Source: Streptomyces sp. MMG1533
Lineage (GTDB): Bacteria; Actinomycetota; Actinomycetes; Streptomycetales; Streptomycetaceae
Assembly: GCF_001279775.1 (NCBI RefSeq)
Contig: NZ_LGDG01000178.1
Coordinates: forward strand, 40,609 to 104,608
Reading direction: 5' to 3'
DNA length: 64,000 nucleotides
In this document: piece by piece, positions 33,490 through 41,692 of the stretch
How positions within the stretch are numbered: position 1 is the first letter of the stretch
Layout: each line of letters begins with the position of its first letter
Position numbers and translations under genes: made by a program
Notes under the pieces: model-generated
Seen by the model: only the letters and a program-made list of their open reading frames with translations
What the model was told of the DNA's origin: nothing
Databases searched by the model: none

Positions 33490-33585
33490 ATGACTCCCGC
33501 CGACCGCTCTTCGCGGCCGACGACAGAGAAAATACTACCCGGTCCGGAGCAGTGCTTCTGACCGTGCCGACCCGCCGGGCAGACC

Positions 33586-34344
33586 CTAGATCGCCAGGGA
33601 CAGCAGCACCGGAGCCGCCCCCCGGTTCAGCTTGTCCGCGGCCTGGCGGAGCCGGTGGGCGTGTTCGACCGGCAGGGACAGGGCGAGGCAGCCGACCGAG
33701 GAGCCGGCCGTGATCGGGACGGCCGCGCAGACCGTGCCGACGGCGTACTCCTGGAGGTCGAGGTGGGGCACCGTGGGCGGCTGGGTCTCCAGGCGGGAGA
33801 GCAGCAGCTTGTCGCTGGTGATGGTGCGCGAGGTGAGGCGGGCCATCTTGTGGCGGGAGAGGTGGTCCCGGCGGCCGTTGTGGTCGAGCTGGCCGAGGAG
33901 GCTCTTGCCGAGCGCGGTGGCGTGGGCGGAGTAGCGGAAGTCGACCCACTCGTTGACCGAGGGGGTCGCGGGGCCGTCGGCGTACTGGGCGATGGTCACC
34001 TCGCCGTCCACGTACCGGCTGATGTAGACGGCGGCGCCGATCGAGTCGCGCAGTCGGTCGAGGGTGCGCTGGAGCTTCTCGCGCAGGGCCCCCTCACGGC
34101 CCTGCGCGGAGCCGAGGCGGCTGAGGGCCGCCCCGGTGACGTACGCCCCGTCGGCGCCCTGCTCCACGTATCCCTCGCGGCGCAGCATCCTCAGGAGCGT
34201 GGTCAGTCGCTCCGAGCTCAGGCCGGTCAGGCGGGCGAGACGGGTGTCGGTGACTCCGGTGGTGTGTCGCGCCACGGTCTCCAGGACGCGCAAGGCGTCC
34301 TGGGCCGAGTGGTACGGCGCGGTCGGCTCGTGCATCAGCGCCAC
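33586..34344 (-). CDS. IclR-family transcriptional regulator
   Basis: 252 residues. Winged helix-turn-helix at about 13-65 (DALRVLETVARHTTGVTDTRLARLTGLSSERLTTLLRMLRREGY region) and an IclR effector domain with GAAVYISRYVDGEVTI, HATALGKSLLGQL and the terminal AVPITAGSSVGCLALSLP. GTG at 34344 is chosen because AGGGGG lies 6 bases before it. The gene directly follows the Ehu-like transporter operon on the same strand, so it is the best candidate regulator of the 33.6-42.4 kb catabolic cluster. IclR proteins usually bind small carboxylic acids. Confidence 0.88.
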   Translation of the reverse strand: MALMHEPTAPYHSAQDALRVLETVARHTTGVTDTRLARLTGLSSERLTTLLRMLRREGYVEQGADGAYVTGAALSRLGSAQGREGALREKLQRTLDRLRDSIGAAVYISRYVDGEVTIAQYADGPATPSVNEWVDFRYSAHATALGKSLLGQLDHNGRRDHLSRHKMARLTSRTITSDKLLLSRLETQPPTVPHLDLQEYAVGTVCAAVPITAGSSVGCLALSLPVEHAHRLRQAADKLNRGAAPVLLSLAI

Positions 34345-34498
34345 GGTGTTCCCCCTGCGCTCGCTCGGTCGCTCTTACAACTGGGCCGTAATCCGGACAG
34401 CGAATCCCTCCACGATAACGGGCAAGAGCCTTGCAGTGAGCGGCTGTTGACGAGATTACGTCGGTGCCGCAACCCCCTCAGCAGGGACACTGGCACTC

Positions 34499-34510
34499 TG
34501 GCATATGCCA
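34499..34510. promoter_or_regulatory. 12-bp palindrome upstream of the IclR gene
   Basis: TGGCATATGCCA, perfectly self-complementary, lies about 155 bases before the IclR start and 56 bases after the ABC ATPase stop. It could be an autoregulatory operator; the short length makes chance occurrence possible. Confidence 0.35.
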
Positions 34511-34565
34511 AAGTCAAGCTCCGGTCGTTGGACCTCGGGTGTTGAGCCACGTTCACTTCTTGTAG

Positions 34566-35363
34566 TCACAGGACGGCGCTGAGAAATTCTCGCGTCCGGT
34601 CGTGCTCCGGCTCGCTGAAGATCTTCTCCGGCGCTCCCGACTCGATGACCCGGCCGGAGTCGAACATCAGGACCTGGTCGGATATGTCCCGGGCGAAGTT
34701 CATCTCGTGGGTCACACAGAGCATCGTGATGTCGGTGGTGCGGGCGATGTCCCGCAGCACGTCCAGGACGCCCGCGACCAGCTCCGGGTCCAGCGCCGAG
34801 GTCACCTCGTCGAGGAGCAGCACCTGCGGCCGCATCGCGAGCGCCCGGGCGATCGCCACCCGCTGTTGCTGGCCGCCGGACAGCTGGCTCGGGCGGGCGT
34901 CGCACTTGTCGGCGAGGCCCACCAGGTCGAGCAGCTCGCGGGCGCGCTCCTCCGCCTCGTCCTTGGACATGCCCAGGACGGTGACGGGAGCCTCGGTGAT
35001 GTTCCTGAGGGCCGTCATGTTCGGGAACAGGTTGAACTGCTGGAACACCATCCCGATCTTCTTGCGGACCTCGCGGACCTGCTTCTCGGGCGCCGGGAAG
35101 AGCTGCTGGCCGTCGACGGTGATCGTGCCCTCGTCGGGCTTGGTCAGCGTCATCAGCAGCCGCAGGATCGTGGTCTTGCCGGAGCCGGACGGGCCGATCA
35201 GGGTGACGTGCTTGCCCGCGTTGACGGAGAAGTCGAGGTGATCGAGGACGGTGTTGTCCCCGAACCGCTTGGTGACCTGCTCCAGGCGGATCAGCTCGCT
35301 CCCGTCCACCGGCGGGTTGGCGTTGGCGTCGGGCTCTTTCATCAGGGGGGCGTCAGTGGACAA
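34566..35363 (-). CDS. ehuA: amino-acid-type ABC transporter ATPase, EhuA-like
   Basis: 265 residues. ABC motifs: Walker A IGPSGSGKTTILR, Q-loop VFQQFNLFPNMTAL, signature LSGGQQQRVAIARAL, Walker B VLLLDEVTSALDPE and the H-loop CVTHEMNFARDISD. The EVTSALDPE form is that of polar amino acid importers; sequence and gene order (B, C, D, A) match the ectoine/hydroxyectoine system EhuBCDA. The true substrate here is uncertain because ectoine-degradation genes eutB to eutE are absent. TTG at 35363 has GGAG 7 bases upstream and overlaps ehuD; ATG at 35342 is the alternative. Confidence 0.85.
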   Translation of the reverse strand: MSTDAPLMKEPDANANPPVDGSELIRLEQVTKRFGDNTVLDHLDFSVNAGKHVTLIGPSGSGKTTILRLLMTLTKPDEGTITVDGQQLFPAPEKQVREVRKKIGMVFQQFNLFPNMTALRNITEAPVTVLGMSKDEAEERARELLDLVGLADKCDARPSQLSGGQQQRVAIARALAMRPQVLLLDEVTSALDPELVAGVLDVLRDIARTTDITMLCVTHEMNFARDISDQVLMFDSGRVIESGAPEKIFSEPEHDRTREFLSAVL

Positions 35364-36003
35364 GACGTCGCTCCAGTGCTCGCAGGAGAAGGGAGGCCAG
35401 ATAGGAAATGAGGATGAAGGCCACGCCGATCACGGTCAGCGGCTCGGTGAACTGGAAGTGCTGCTGGGAGTAGAGCCGCGCCTGGCCGAGCATCTCCAGC
35501 ACGGTGATCACCATCAGCATCGGCGTGTCCTTGAGCATCGCGATGACGTAGTTGCCGAGCGCCGGCACCACGCGGCGGATCGCCTGCGGCAGGATCACCA
35601 CCCGCCAGGTCCGGGCCATCGGCAGGTTGAGGGCCGTGGCGGCCTCCCACTGGCCGGGCGGCACGGCCTCGATGCCGGCGCGGTAGACCTGCATCGTGTA
35701 CGTCGAGTAGTGCAGCCCGATCCCGATCACACCGGTGGTCAGGGCCGACAGGGTCACACCCCACTCGGGCAGCACGTAGAAGAGGAAGAACAGCTGCACC
35801 AGCAGCGGGGTGTTGCGCACGAACTCCGTGACCACGCCGACCGGCCAGCGCACCCAGCGCGACGGCGTGCGCATCAGCAGCGCCCACACCAGGCCGAGGG
35901 CGAACGAGATCAACGAGCCCAGGACCAGCGCCTGCAGGGTGACCAGCAGACCGTCCCAGAACTGCGGCATGAAGCCGCTCACGGCATCCCAGTCCCACTT
36001 CAC
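35353..36003 (-). CDS. ehuD: ABC transporter permease, EhuD-like
   Basis: 216 residues with about five membrane segments typical of HisM-type permeases. The ATPase-contact (EAA) loop is QWEAATALNLPMARTWRVVILPQAIRRVVPALGN. FVRNTPLLVQLFFLFYVLPEWG in the first third is the family hallmark. GTG at 36003 overlaps the ehuC stop as GTGA. It forms the transmembrane channel together with EhuC. Confidence 0.87.
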   Translation of the reverse strand: MKWDWDAVSGFMPQFWDGLLVTLQALVLGSLISFALGLVWALLMRTPSRWVRWPVGVVTEFVRNTPLLVQLFFLFYVLPEWGVTLSALTTGVIGIGLHYSTYTMQVYRAGIEAVPPGQWEAATALNLPMARTWRVVILPQAIRRVVPALGNYVIAMLKDTPMLMVITVLEMLGQARLYSQQHFQFTEPLTVIGVAFILISYLASLLLRALERRLVH

Positions 36004-36731
36004 GAGGCACCTCCGATGCTGCCGCCGACCCCGGTCGTCTGGGGGCGCGTGAGCTCGTCCTTGACGGACACCCCGCGCTGCGGCTCCTTGCCGACCCCCG
36101 CCTTCAGCTTCTTCTCCAGCCCCCGCATCACGCGGGTGAGCAGGAAGGCGATCACGAAATAGATCACCAGCAGATACGAGTAGATCTCCGCGCTCTCCTG
36201 CAGCGCCAGCCGCACCAGATTGCCGCTGAACGCCAGGTCGCCCATGCCCATCACCGACACCAGCGCGGTGCCCTTGAGCAGCTCGATCAGCAGGTTGGAG
36301 AACGGCGGGATCATCTCCGGCACCGCCTGCGGCAACAGGATCAGCCGCATCCGCTGCCAGGGCGTGAAGCTCAGCGCGATCCCGCCCTCCTGCTGCGCCG
36401 GGTCGACGGCCTTCAGGGCGCCGCGCACGATCTCCGAGCCGTACGCCCCGTAGGTCAGCCCCAGCGCGAGCGTGCCCGCCCACATCGGTACCAGCTGCCA
36501 GCCGAAGGCGATCGGCAGCACGAAGAACACCCAGAAGATCATGACCAGCGCGGAGGTCCCGCGGAACACCTCGGTGTAGAGGCCCGCGAGGAAGCGGACG
36601 ATCCACAGCCGGTGGGTGCGGGCGACGCCGGCCACGAAGGCCACGGCCGCCCCGAGCAGCGCGCTGAAGACGAGGAGCTGGACGGTGGTCCATATCCCCT
36701 TGAGTACGAGTTCCCAGAGTCCCGAGGTCAT
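36000..36731 (-). CDS. ehuC: ABC transporter permease, EhuC-like
   Basis: 243 residues, five membrane segments, HisQ/M-type family. FRGTSALVMIFWVFFVLPIAFG and the EAA loop QQEGGIALSFTPWQRMRLILLPQAVPEMIPPFSN are diagnostic. ATG at 36731 overlaps the ehuB stop by 4 bp; a GTG at 36740 is less likely. The last 35 residues form a polar tail (KEPQRGVSVKDELTRPQTTG) longer than in most relatives. Confidence 0.87.
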   Translation of the reverse strand: MTSGLWELVLKGIWTTVQLLVFSALLGAAVAFVAGVARTHRLWIVRFLAGLYTEVFRGTSALVMIFWVFFVLPIAFGWQLVPMWAGTLALGLTYGAYGSEIVRGALKAVDPAQQEGGIALSFTPWQRMRLILLPQAVPEMIPPFSNLLIELLKGTALVSVMGMGDLAFSGNLVRLALQESAEIYSYLLVIYFVIAFLLTRVMRGLEKKLKAGVGKEPQRGVSVKDELTRPQTTGVGGSIGGAS

Positions 36732-37633
36732 CCGCCGCACAACTCCTTCGCGGTGAGGTCGGTCATCTCGGCCTCGGTGAACCCGAAGGGCTTGAGGATC
36801 CGGAACAACTCCCGACTCTTCTTCAGCTTCCGCAACTCGACGTTGAAGGCGTCCCGCAGATTGGTCTCGGTGGGCCGGAAGGCGAACGCGCCCCCGTCCA
36901 CATGCGGTTTGCCGTCGACGAGCGGCGCGAAGGCCTTGGTGGCCTCGGCCTTGCCCGACTTCTTCACCACCTCCCGGGTGGTGAGCGCGGTCCCGGCGAA
37001 GACGTCGACGCGCCCCGCCTCCACGGCGTTCAGCCCGGCGACCTGATCCGGCACGATCAGAATGTCGCTCTCCTTGTACCCCGCCTCGACGGCGTACTGG
37101 ATCTCGGCGTACCCGGTCCCGGTGGCGAACTTGGCCTTCTTCTCGACGATGTCCTTGTAGTCGTGCAGCCCCTTCGGGTTGCCCTTGCGCACGATGAACG
37201 AATCGAGCATCTGGTAGTCGGGGTCGGAGAAGATGACCTGCTCGCAGCGCTCGGGATTGACGTACATCCCGGCGGCGACGACATCGAACTGCTGCGAGTT
37301 CAGCCCCGGAATGAGCGACCCGAACTCGGTCGGCACGGGCTGCACCTTGTCGACCCCGAGCCGCTTGAAGATCACCCGTGCGAGCTCGGGCGCCTCGCCC
37401 GTCAGCTCGCCGTTCTTGTCGATGTACCCGAAGGGAATCTCCCCCGCGATTCCCAGCCGAACGACGCCCTGCGCCTTCAGCCGGTCGAGGAGTTCACCGC
37501 CCTTGATGCTCGACGCGGTGGCCACGCGCGAGCACCCGGCGGTCCCCAGCGCGCCGAGCGCCGCTACCCCCGCGAGCAGCGACCGGCGTGTGGTCCCGGA
37601 CGTGTGTGTGCCATGTTCCATTGGTGGAGCCAT
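36728..37633 (-). CDS. ehuB: ABC transporter substrate-binding lipoprotein, EhuB-like
   Basis: 301 residues. A Tat-like TRRSLLAGVAALG leads to the lipobox GTAGC, so the protein is lipid-anchored outside the membrane. The remainder is a family-3 solute-binding fold: LKAQGVVRLGIAGEIPFGYIDKNGELTGEAPELARVI, QFDVVAAGMYVNPERCEQVIFSDP and GRVDVFAGTALTTREV. Closest remembered relatives are EhuB proteins for ectoine, but the ligand cannot be fixed from sequence. First gene of the ehuBCDA operon; ATG at 37633 or 37621, neither with a strong ribosome site. It is divergent from the DUF3830 gene. Confidence 0.85.
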   Translation of the reverse strand: MAPPMEHGTHTSGTTRRSLLAGVAALGALGTAGCSRVATASSIKGGELLDRLKAQGVVRLGIAGEIPFGYIDKNGELTGEAPELARVIFKRLGVDKVQPVPTEFGSLIPGLNSQQFDVVAAGMYVNPERCEQVIFSDPDYQMLDSFIVRKGNPKGLHDYKDIVEKKAKFATGTGYAEIQYAVEAGYKESDILIVPDQVAGLNAVEAGRVDVFAGTALTTREVVKKSGKAEATKAFAPLVDGKPHVDGGAFAFRPTETNLRDAFNVELRKLKKSRELFRILKPFGFTEAEMTDLTAKELCGG

Positions 37634-37721
37634 GGCGGCGCAGCTACCCGAGAGCATGCGAGTTATGCAGATCGATTTCAGCCCCGATCTCCGACGAGGC
37701 CCTCTTGACCGGCGAGAGACC

Positions 37722-38225
37722 ATGGAACGCATGGTTGATCGCTACATCGAAGTCTCCCTGGTCAAGCGCGGTATCACCTGCACGGCCAAACTCCTCGACG
37801 ACCGCGCGCCGATCACCTGCGCGGCCGTCTGGGACGCCCTGCCGCTGGCCGGTGACGTCTACCACGCGAAATACGCACGCAATGAGATCTACGCCCTTTT
37901 CCCTCCTTTCGCCCAATCCGAGCCACCCCTGGAAAACCCGACAGTCACCCCCATCCCCGGCGATCTCTGCTATTTCTCCTTCGCCGGAGCGGAGTTGGGC
38001 ACGCAGGCCTACGGCTACGACCGCGAGGTGCGCCCCGGCACCACGGTCGTCGACCTGGCCCTCTTCTACGAACGCAACAACCTGCTGCTCAACGCGGACG
38101 TGGGCTGGGTGCCGGGGATCGTCTGGGGCCAGATCGTCGAGGGCCTGCCGGAACTGGCGGACGCCTGCAACGACCTGTGGCGGACGGGGGCGGCGGGGGA
38201 GACGCTCAGCTTCCGGAGGGCGTGA
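37722..38225 (+). CDS. DUF3830 family protein (cyclophilin-like fold)
   Basis: 167 residues containing SLVKRGITCTAKLLDDRAPITCAAVW, AKYARNEIYALFPPF and GDLCYFSFAGAELG, the DUF3830 pattern. The fold is thought to be cyclophilin-like and members recur beside amidases, hydantoin/uracil-type catabolic genes and Ehu-like transporters; no reaction has been assigned to my knowledge. ATG at 37722 follows GCGAGAGAC; ATG at 37731 is possible. Its end overlaps the convergent amidase gene by 20 bp. Confidence 0.75.
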   Translation: MERMVDRYIEVSLVKRGITCTAKLLDDRAPITCAAVWDALPLAGDVYHAKYARNEIYALFPPFAQSEPPLENPTVTPIPGDLCYFSFAGAELGTQAYGYDREVRPGTTVVDLALFYERNNLLLNADVGWVPGIVWGQIVEGLPELADACNDLWRTGAAGETLSFRRA

Positions 38226-39609
38226 CGCCTGCCTCGTAGAGCGCATGCGCGGCCCGCAGCACCAGGTCGTCGCGGTGCCGGGCCGCCACCAGCTGAAGCC
38301 CTACCGGGAGGCCGTCGGCGTCCGCGCCCACCGGTACGGACGCCGCCGGCTGCTGGGTCATGTTGAAGGGGTAGGTGAAGGGCGTCCAGCCCGTCCAGCG
38401 GCGATGGCCCGAGCCCTTCGGGACCTCGGCGCCCGCCTCGAACGCGGTGATCGGGAGCGTCGGGGTGACCAGCAGGTCGTAGGAGTCGTGGAAGTGGCCC
38501 ATGCGGCGGCCGAGTTCCATGCGGACATCGACCGCGGCCAGGTAGTCGAGGGCGGTGAGGGCGGCGCCCTGGGCGCAGATCTCCTGTAGGCCGGGGTCGA
38601 GCAACTCCCGCTGGTGGGGGCCGAGATGCTGGGTCACGCGGGCCGCGCCGCTGAACCACAGGGTGTGGAAGGCCTCCACCGGTTCGGTGAAGTCGGGGTC
38701 GGCCTCCGTGACGTACGCACCGAGTTCCGCGAGGCGCTCCACCGCCCGCCGGACCGCCGCCGCGACCGCCGGCTGGACGGCGACCTGGCCGCCGAGGGAG
38801 GGGGAGTAGGCGATGCGCAGGCCCCGCACTCCGCCCGACAGGCCCGCCGCGAAGGAGCCGGGCGGCGGGGCGAGGGCCGACCAGTCGCGGGAGTCCGGGG
38901 TGCCGATGACGTCGAGGAGCAGGGCGGCGTCGGCCGCGTCCCGGGTCATCGGGCCCACGTGGGCGAGGGTGCCGAAGGCGCTCGCGGGGTAGAGAGGGAC
39001 GCGGCCGTAGGTCGGCTTCAGGGCGAAGATCCCGCAGAAGGCCGCCGGGATACGGACGCTGCCGCCGCCGTCGGTGCCGAGGGCCAGGGGTCCCGCGCCC
39101 AGCGCCACGGCCGCCGCCGCGCCGCCGCTGGAGCCGCCCGCGGTGCGGGTCGGGTCGTGGGGGTTGCGGGTCACGCCGTTGAGTGGCGAGTCCGTGACGC
39201 CCTTCCAGCCGAACTCGGGGGTCGTGGTCTTGCCGAGGAAGACCGCGCCGTGCTCGCGCAGCCGGGCGACGGAGGGTGCGTCCTCGTCCCAACGGCCCTG
39301 CTCGGAAATCGTCTTGGAGCCCTTGAGGGTCGGCGCCCCGCGCAGCAGCAGGATGTCCTTCACCGTGACCGGCACGCCGTCCAGCAGACCGGCAGGCTCG
39401 CCGCGCCGCCACCGGTCGGCCGACGCCGCCGCCTGTGCGAGTGCCTCGTCGGCGGTGAGCCGTACGAACGCGTTCACCACCGGCTGGATCCGCTCGGCCC
39501 GTTCCAGTGCCGCGCGGGTCGCGTCGACGGGGCTGAACTCGCCCTTGCGGTAACCGTCGAGGAGTTGTACGGCACTCAGGCCGGTGAGTTCGAGGTCCTG
39601 CTCCGTCAT
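38206..39609 (-). CDS. amidase signature family hydrolase
   Basis: 467 residues. The Ser-cisSer-Lys triad is visible: Lys in GVPVTVKDILLLRG, cis-Ser in TAGGSSGGAAAAVALGAGPLALGTDGGGS, and the nucleophile Ser in GGGSVRIPAAFCG. The family hydrolyses amides, carbamates or aryl-amides; the substrate is unknown but presumably is brought in by the adjacent Ehu-like importer. ATG at 39609 has GGAGAG 5 bases upstream. It shares the strand with the 2-hydroxyacid dehydrogenase gene that ends 22 bp upstream, suggesting one transcript. Confidence 0.9.
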   Translation of the reverse strand: MTEQDLELTGLSAVQLLDGYRKGEFSPVDATRAALERAERIQPVVNAFVRLTADEALAQAAASADRWRRGEPAGLLDGVPVTVKDILLLRGAPTLKGSKTISEQGRWDEDAPSVARLREHGAVFLGKTTTPEFGWKGVTDSPLNGVTRNPHDPTRTAGGSSGGAAAAVALGAGPLALGTDGGGSVRIPAAFCGIFALKPTYGRVPLYPASAFGTLAHVGPMTRDAADAALLLDVIGTPDSRDWSALAPPPGSFAAGLSGGVRGLRIAYSPSLGGQVAVQPAVAAAVRRAVERLAELGAYVTEADPDFTEPVEAFHTLWFSGAARVTQHLGPHQRELLDPGLQEICAQGAALTALDYLAAVDVRMELGRRMGHFHDSYDLLVTPTLPITAFEAGAEVPKGSGHRRWTGWTPFTYPFNMTQQPAASVPVGADADGLPVGLQLVAARHRDDLVLRAAHALYEAGVTPSGS

Positions 39610-39631
39610 GCGCTCTCCAGCCGTGGGGAGT

Positions 39632-40597
39632 TCAGCGACCGGGGACGTAGCCCCGCTTCTTGTCGACCACGTTCGTCAGTGCTCTGCCCGCCTCCCAGCG
39701 CTCGTACAACTCCACGAACTGGGCGCCGAGTTCGTCCCGCCAGCCGACCGTGTCGCCGCTCATGTGCGGGGACACGATCAGGTTCGGGACCTGCCACAAC
39801 GGGCTGTCGGGGGCGAGGGGTTCGTGCTCGAAGACGTCCAGGGCCGCGCCCGCGATCCACCGCTTGGCCAGCGCCTCGGCGAGCGCGTCCTCGACGACCA
39901 GCTGCCCCCGGCCGACGTTGACGAACCGCGCGGAGGGCTGCATCACGCCGAACCGGCGGGCGTCGAACATGCCGTGCGTCTGCTCCGTCAGCGGCGCCGC
40001 CGCGATCACCCAGTCGGCGCGGGCCATCAGCCGGTCCAGTTCCTCCGGGCCGTGGATACCGGTACGCGGGGTGCGCCCGACGAGTGCGGCGGTGATGCCG
40101 AGCGCCTTGAGCGTGGCGACGATCGCCCGCCCGATGGGCCCGGACCCGACGACGCACGCGCGCGTGCCGGCGACCCGCTGCGACTCGCGGTGCCGCCAGG
40201 TCCGCTCGCGCTGGAGATCCCACGTCAGGGGCAGATCCTTGGCCATCGCCAGGACCAGCGCGGCGACGTACTCGGCGATCGGCTGGTCGAAGACGCCCCG
40301 GGCGTTCGTCACCACCGTGTCGGATTCGGCGAGTTCGGGACACATCAGGTGGTCCACGCCCGCACTCGCCGTGTGCACCCAGCGTGGCCGAGGCCCCTCG
40401 CCCGGCCAGGCCGAGCGCACCGCGTGCGAGGCGAAGTCCCAGACCAGCAGCACATCGGCGGACGGCAGCCGCTCGGCCAGCGTCGACGCGTCCGCGTGCT
40501 CGATCCGGGCCCGGCCGGTGAGGCGGCCGAGACGGGGGAGCGGGTCGGCGTCGAGGACGAGGAGGGTGGGAGGGGGACCGGACGGGGAGGCGGTCAT
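39632..40597 (-). CDS. D-2-hydroxyacid dehydrogenase (NAD-dependent)
   Basis: 321 residues. Rossmann loop as ACVVGSGPIGRAIVATLKALG; catalytic Arg in NVGRGQLVVE, Glu region LDVFEHEPLAPDSPLW and His in LIVSPHMSGDT. The family interconverts 2-hydroxy and 2-oxo acids. ATG at 40597 has GGGGAGG-rich coding sequence after it and an unusual 13-bp repeat array before it. It probably precedes the amidase in one operon and could reduce or oxidise an acid released by it; that is inference. Confidence 0.85.
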   Translation of the reverse strand: MTASPSGPPPTLLVLDADPLPRLGRLTGRARIEHADASTLAERLPSADVLLVWDFASHAVRSAWPGEGPRPRWVHTASAGVDHLMCPELAESDTVVTNARGVFDQPIAEYVAALVLAMAKDLPLTWDLQRERTWRHRESQRVAGTRACVVGSGPIGRAIVATLKALGITAALVGRTPRTGIHGPEELDRLMARADWVIAAAPLTEQTHGMFDARRFGVMQPSARFVNVGRGQLVVEDALAEALAKRWIAGAALDVFEHEPLAPDSPLWQVPNLIVSPHMSGDTVGWRDELGAQFVELYERWEAGRALTNVVDKKRGYVPGR

Positions 40598-40680
40598 TCT
40601 GGAGCCGTTTCTGGAGCCGATGCTTTTGCCGGTTTCTTGACCCGGTTTCCTGACCTGGTTTCTGGAGCCGTTTTCCCGGA
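40598..40680. repeat. tandem 12-13-bp repeats upstream of the dehydrogenase gene
   Basis: On the minus strand, units such as TCCAGAAACCAGG, TCAGGAAACCGGG and TCAAGAAACCGGC are followed by TCCAGAAACGGC and TCCAGAATG, the last overlapping the start codon. They sit where the ribosome site and leader should be. If read in the dehydrogenase frame they would encode GSRN-type repeats, so an extended N-terminus is not fully excluded. Confidence 0.75.
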
Positions 40681-40846
40681 TGGTGACGGCCGTCCGACAT
40701 GGGCGGACATGAGCAGGTGACCATGGCGTGACCTGGGCGTCACGAGGACGGATTGACCACGCTCGCACCCGAACCTACCTTCGTCAACACGGGCACGTGC
40801 ACGGTCCGTTCCCATCCCGCTTCCCACAGTGAGGCCGGTGTCTGCC

Positions 40847-41692
40847 ATGGACGTTACCTTTCTAGGTGGTCCCCGCCCCCAGCGCGGCGTCGGTGTCGTC
40901 GCCCCCTTCGACTTCGCCCTCGACCGCGAACTGTGGCGCTGGGTGCCCGACGAGGTGTCCCTCCATCTGACCCGCACGCCGTACGTCCCCGTCGAGGTCA
41001 GCCTCGACCTGGCCCGGCTGGTCAGCGAGCACGAGACCCTGCACGACGCGGTACGCACCCTCACGGCGATCGCCCCCGAGGTCGTCGCCTACGCCTGCAC
41101 CTCCGGCAGCTTCGTCGGCGGGATCGCCGGGGAACGCGCGATGTGCGGCGCGATGACCCACGCGGGCGCGCTGCCCTCGGTGACGACGTCCGGCGCGCTG
41201 CTGGAGGCGCTGGCCGAGCTGGACGTACGGCGGGTGGCGCTGGTGACGCCCTACACGGTGTCCGTCACCCGGGCCCTGGAGGAGTACGTGGCGGAGGCGG
41301 GTGTCGCCGTCACCGGTTGCGCGTACATGGGACTGACCAGGCACATCTGGAAAGTGCCGTACCGGGACGTGGCCGACATGGCGCGCCGGGCGGTGGACGG
41401 CGGCGCCGAGGCGCTCTTCATCAGCTGCACCAACCTGCCGACGTACGACGTGATCCCCCAACTGGAGGCGGAACTGCGCATCCCGGTGATCTCGGCCAAC
41501 CAGGTGACGATGTGGGCGGCGTTGCGCCGATTGGGTACCCGAGCCGTGGGACCGTACCAGGCGCTGATCGATCCGGAGGCGCGGCGGACCGGTCCCGTAC
41601 TGCCCGACGTGCCGGCACTGCCGGACGCGCAGGGCCTGTCGGACGTGCCGGGACTGCCGGACGAAGAACAGCAGCAGGAAGGCTGGACATGA
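40847..41692 (+). CDS. maleate isomerase/arylmalonate decarboxylase-like protein, both cysteines present
   Basis: 281 residues, Asp/Glu racemase superfamily. The two catalytic-type cysteines are in AYACTSGSFVGG (Cys84) and FISCTNLPTYDV (Cys194), the spacing of maleate isomerase. ISANQVTMWAALR is the family's third marker. EutA of ectoine gene clusters belongs to the same family, which fits the Ehu-like transporter nearby. About 35 C-terminal residues form a Pro/Leu/Asp-rich repeat (LPDVPALPDAQGLSDVPGLP) unlike the family and probably disordered. ATG at 40847; the stop overlaps the next start by 4 bp. Confidence 0.8.
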   Translation: MDVTFLGGPRPQRGVGVVAPFDFALDRELWRWVPDEVSLHLTRTPYVPVEVSLDLARLVSEHETLHDAVRTLTAIAPEVVAYACTSGSFVGGIAGERAMCGAMTHAGALPSVTTSGALLEALAELDVRRVALVTPYTVSVTRALEEYVAEAGVAVTGCAYMGLTRHIWKVPYRDVADMARRAVDGGAEALFISCTNLPTYDVIPQLEAELRIPVISANQVTMWAALRRLGTRAVGPYQALIDPEARRTGPVLPDVPALPDAQGLSDVPGLPDEEQQQEGWT

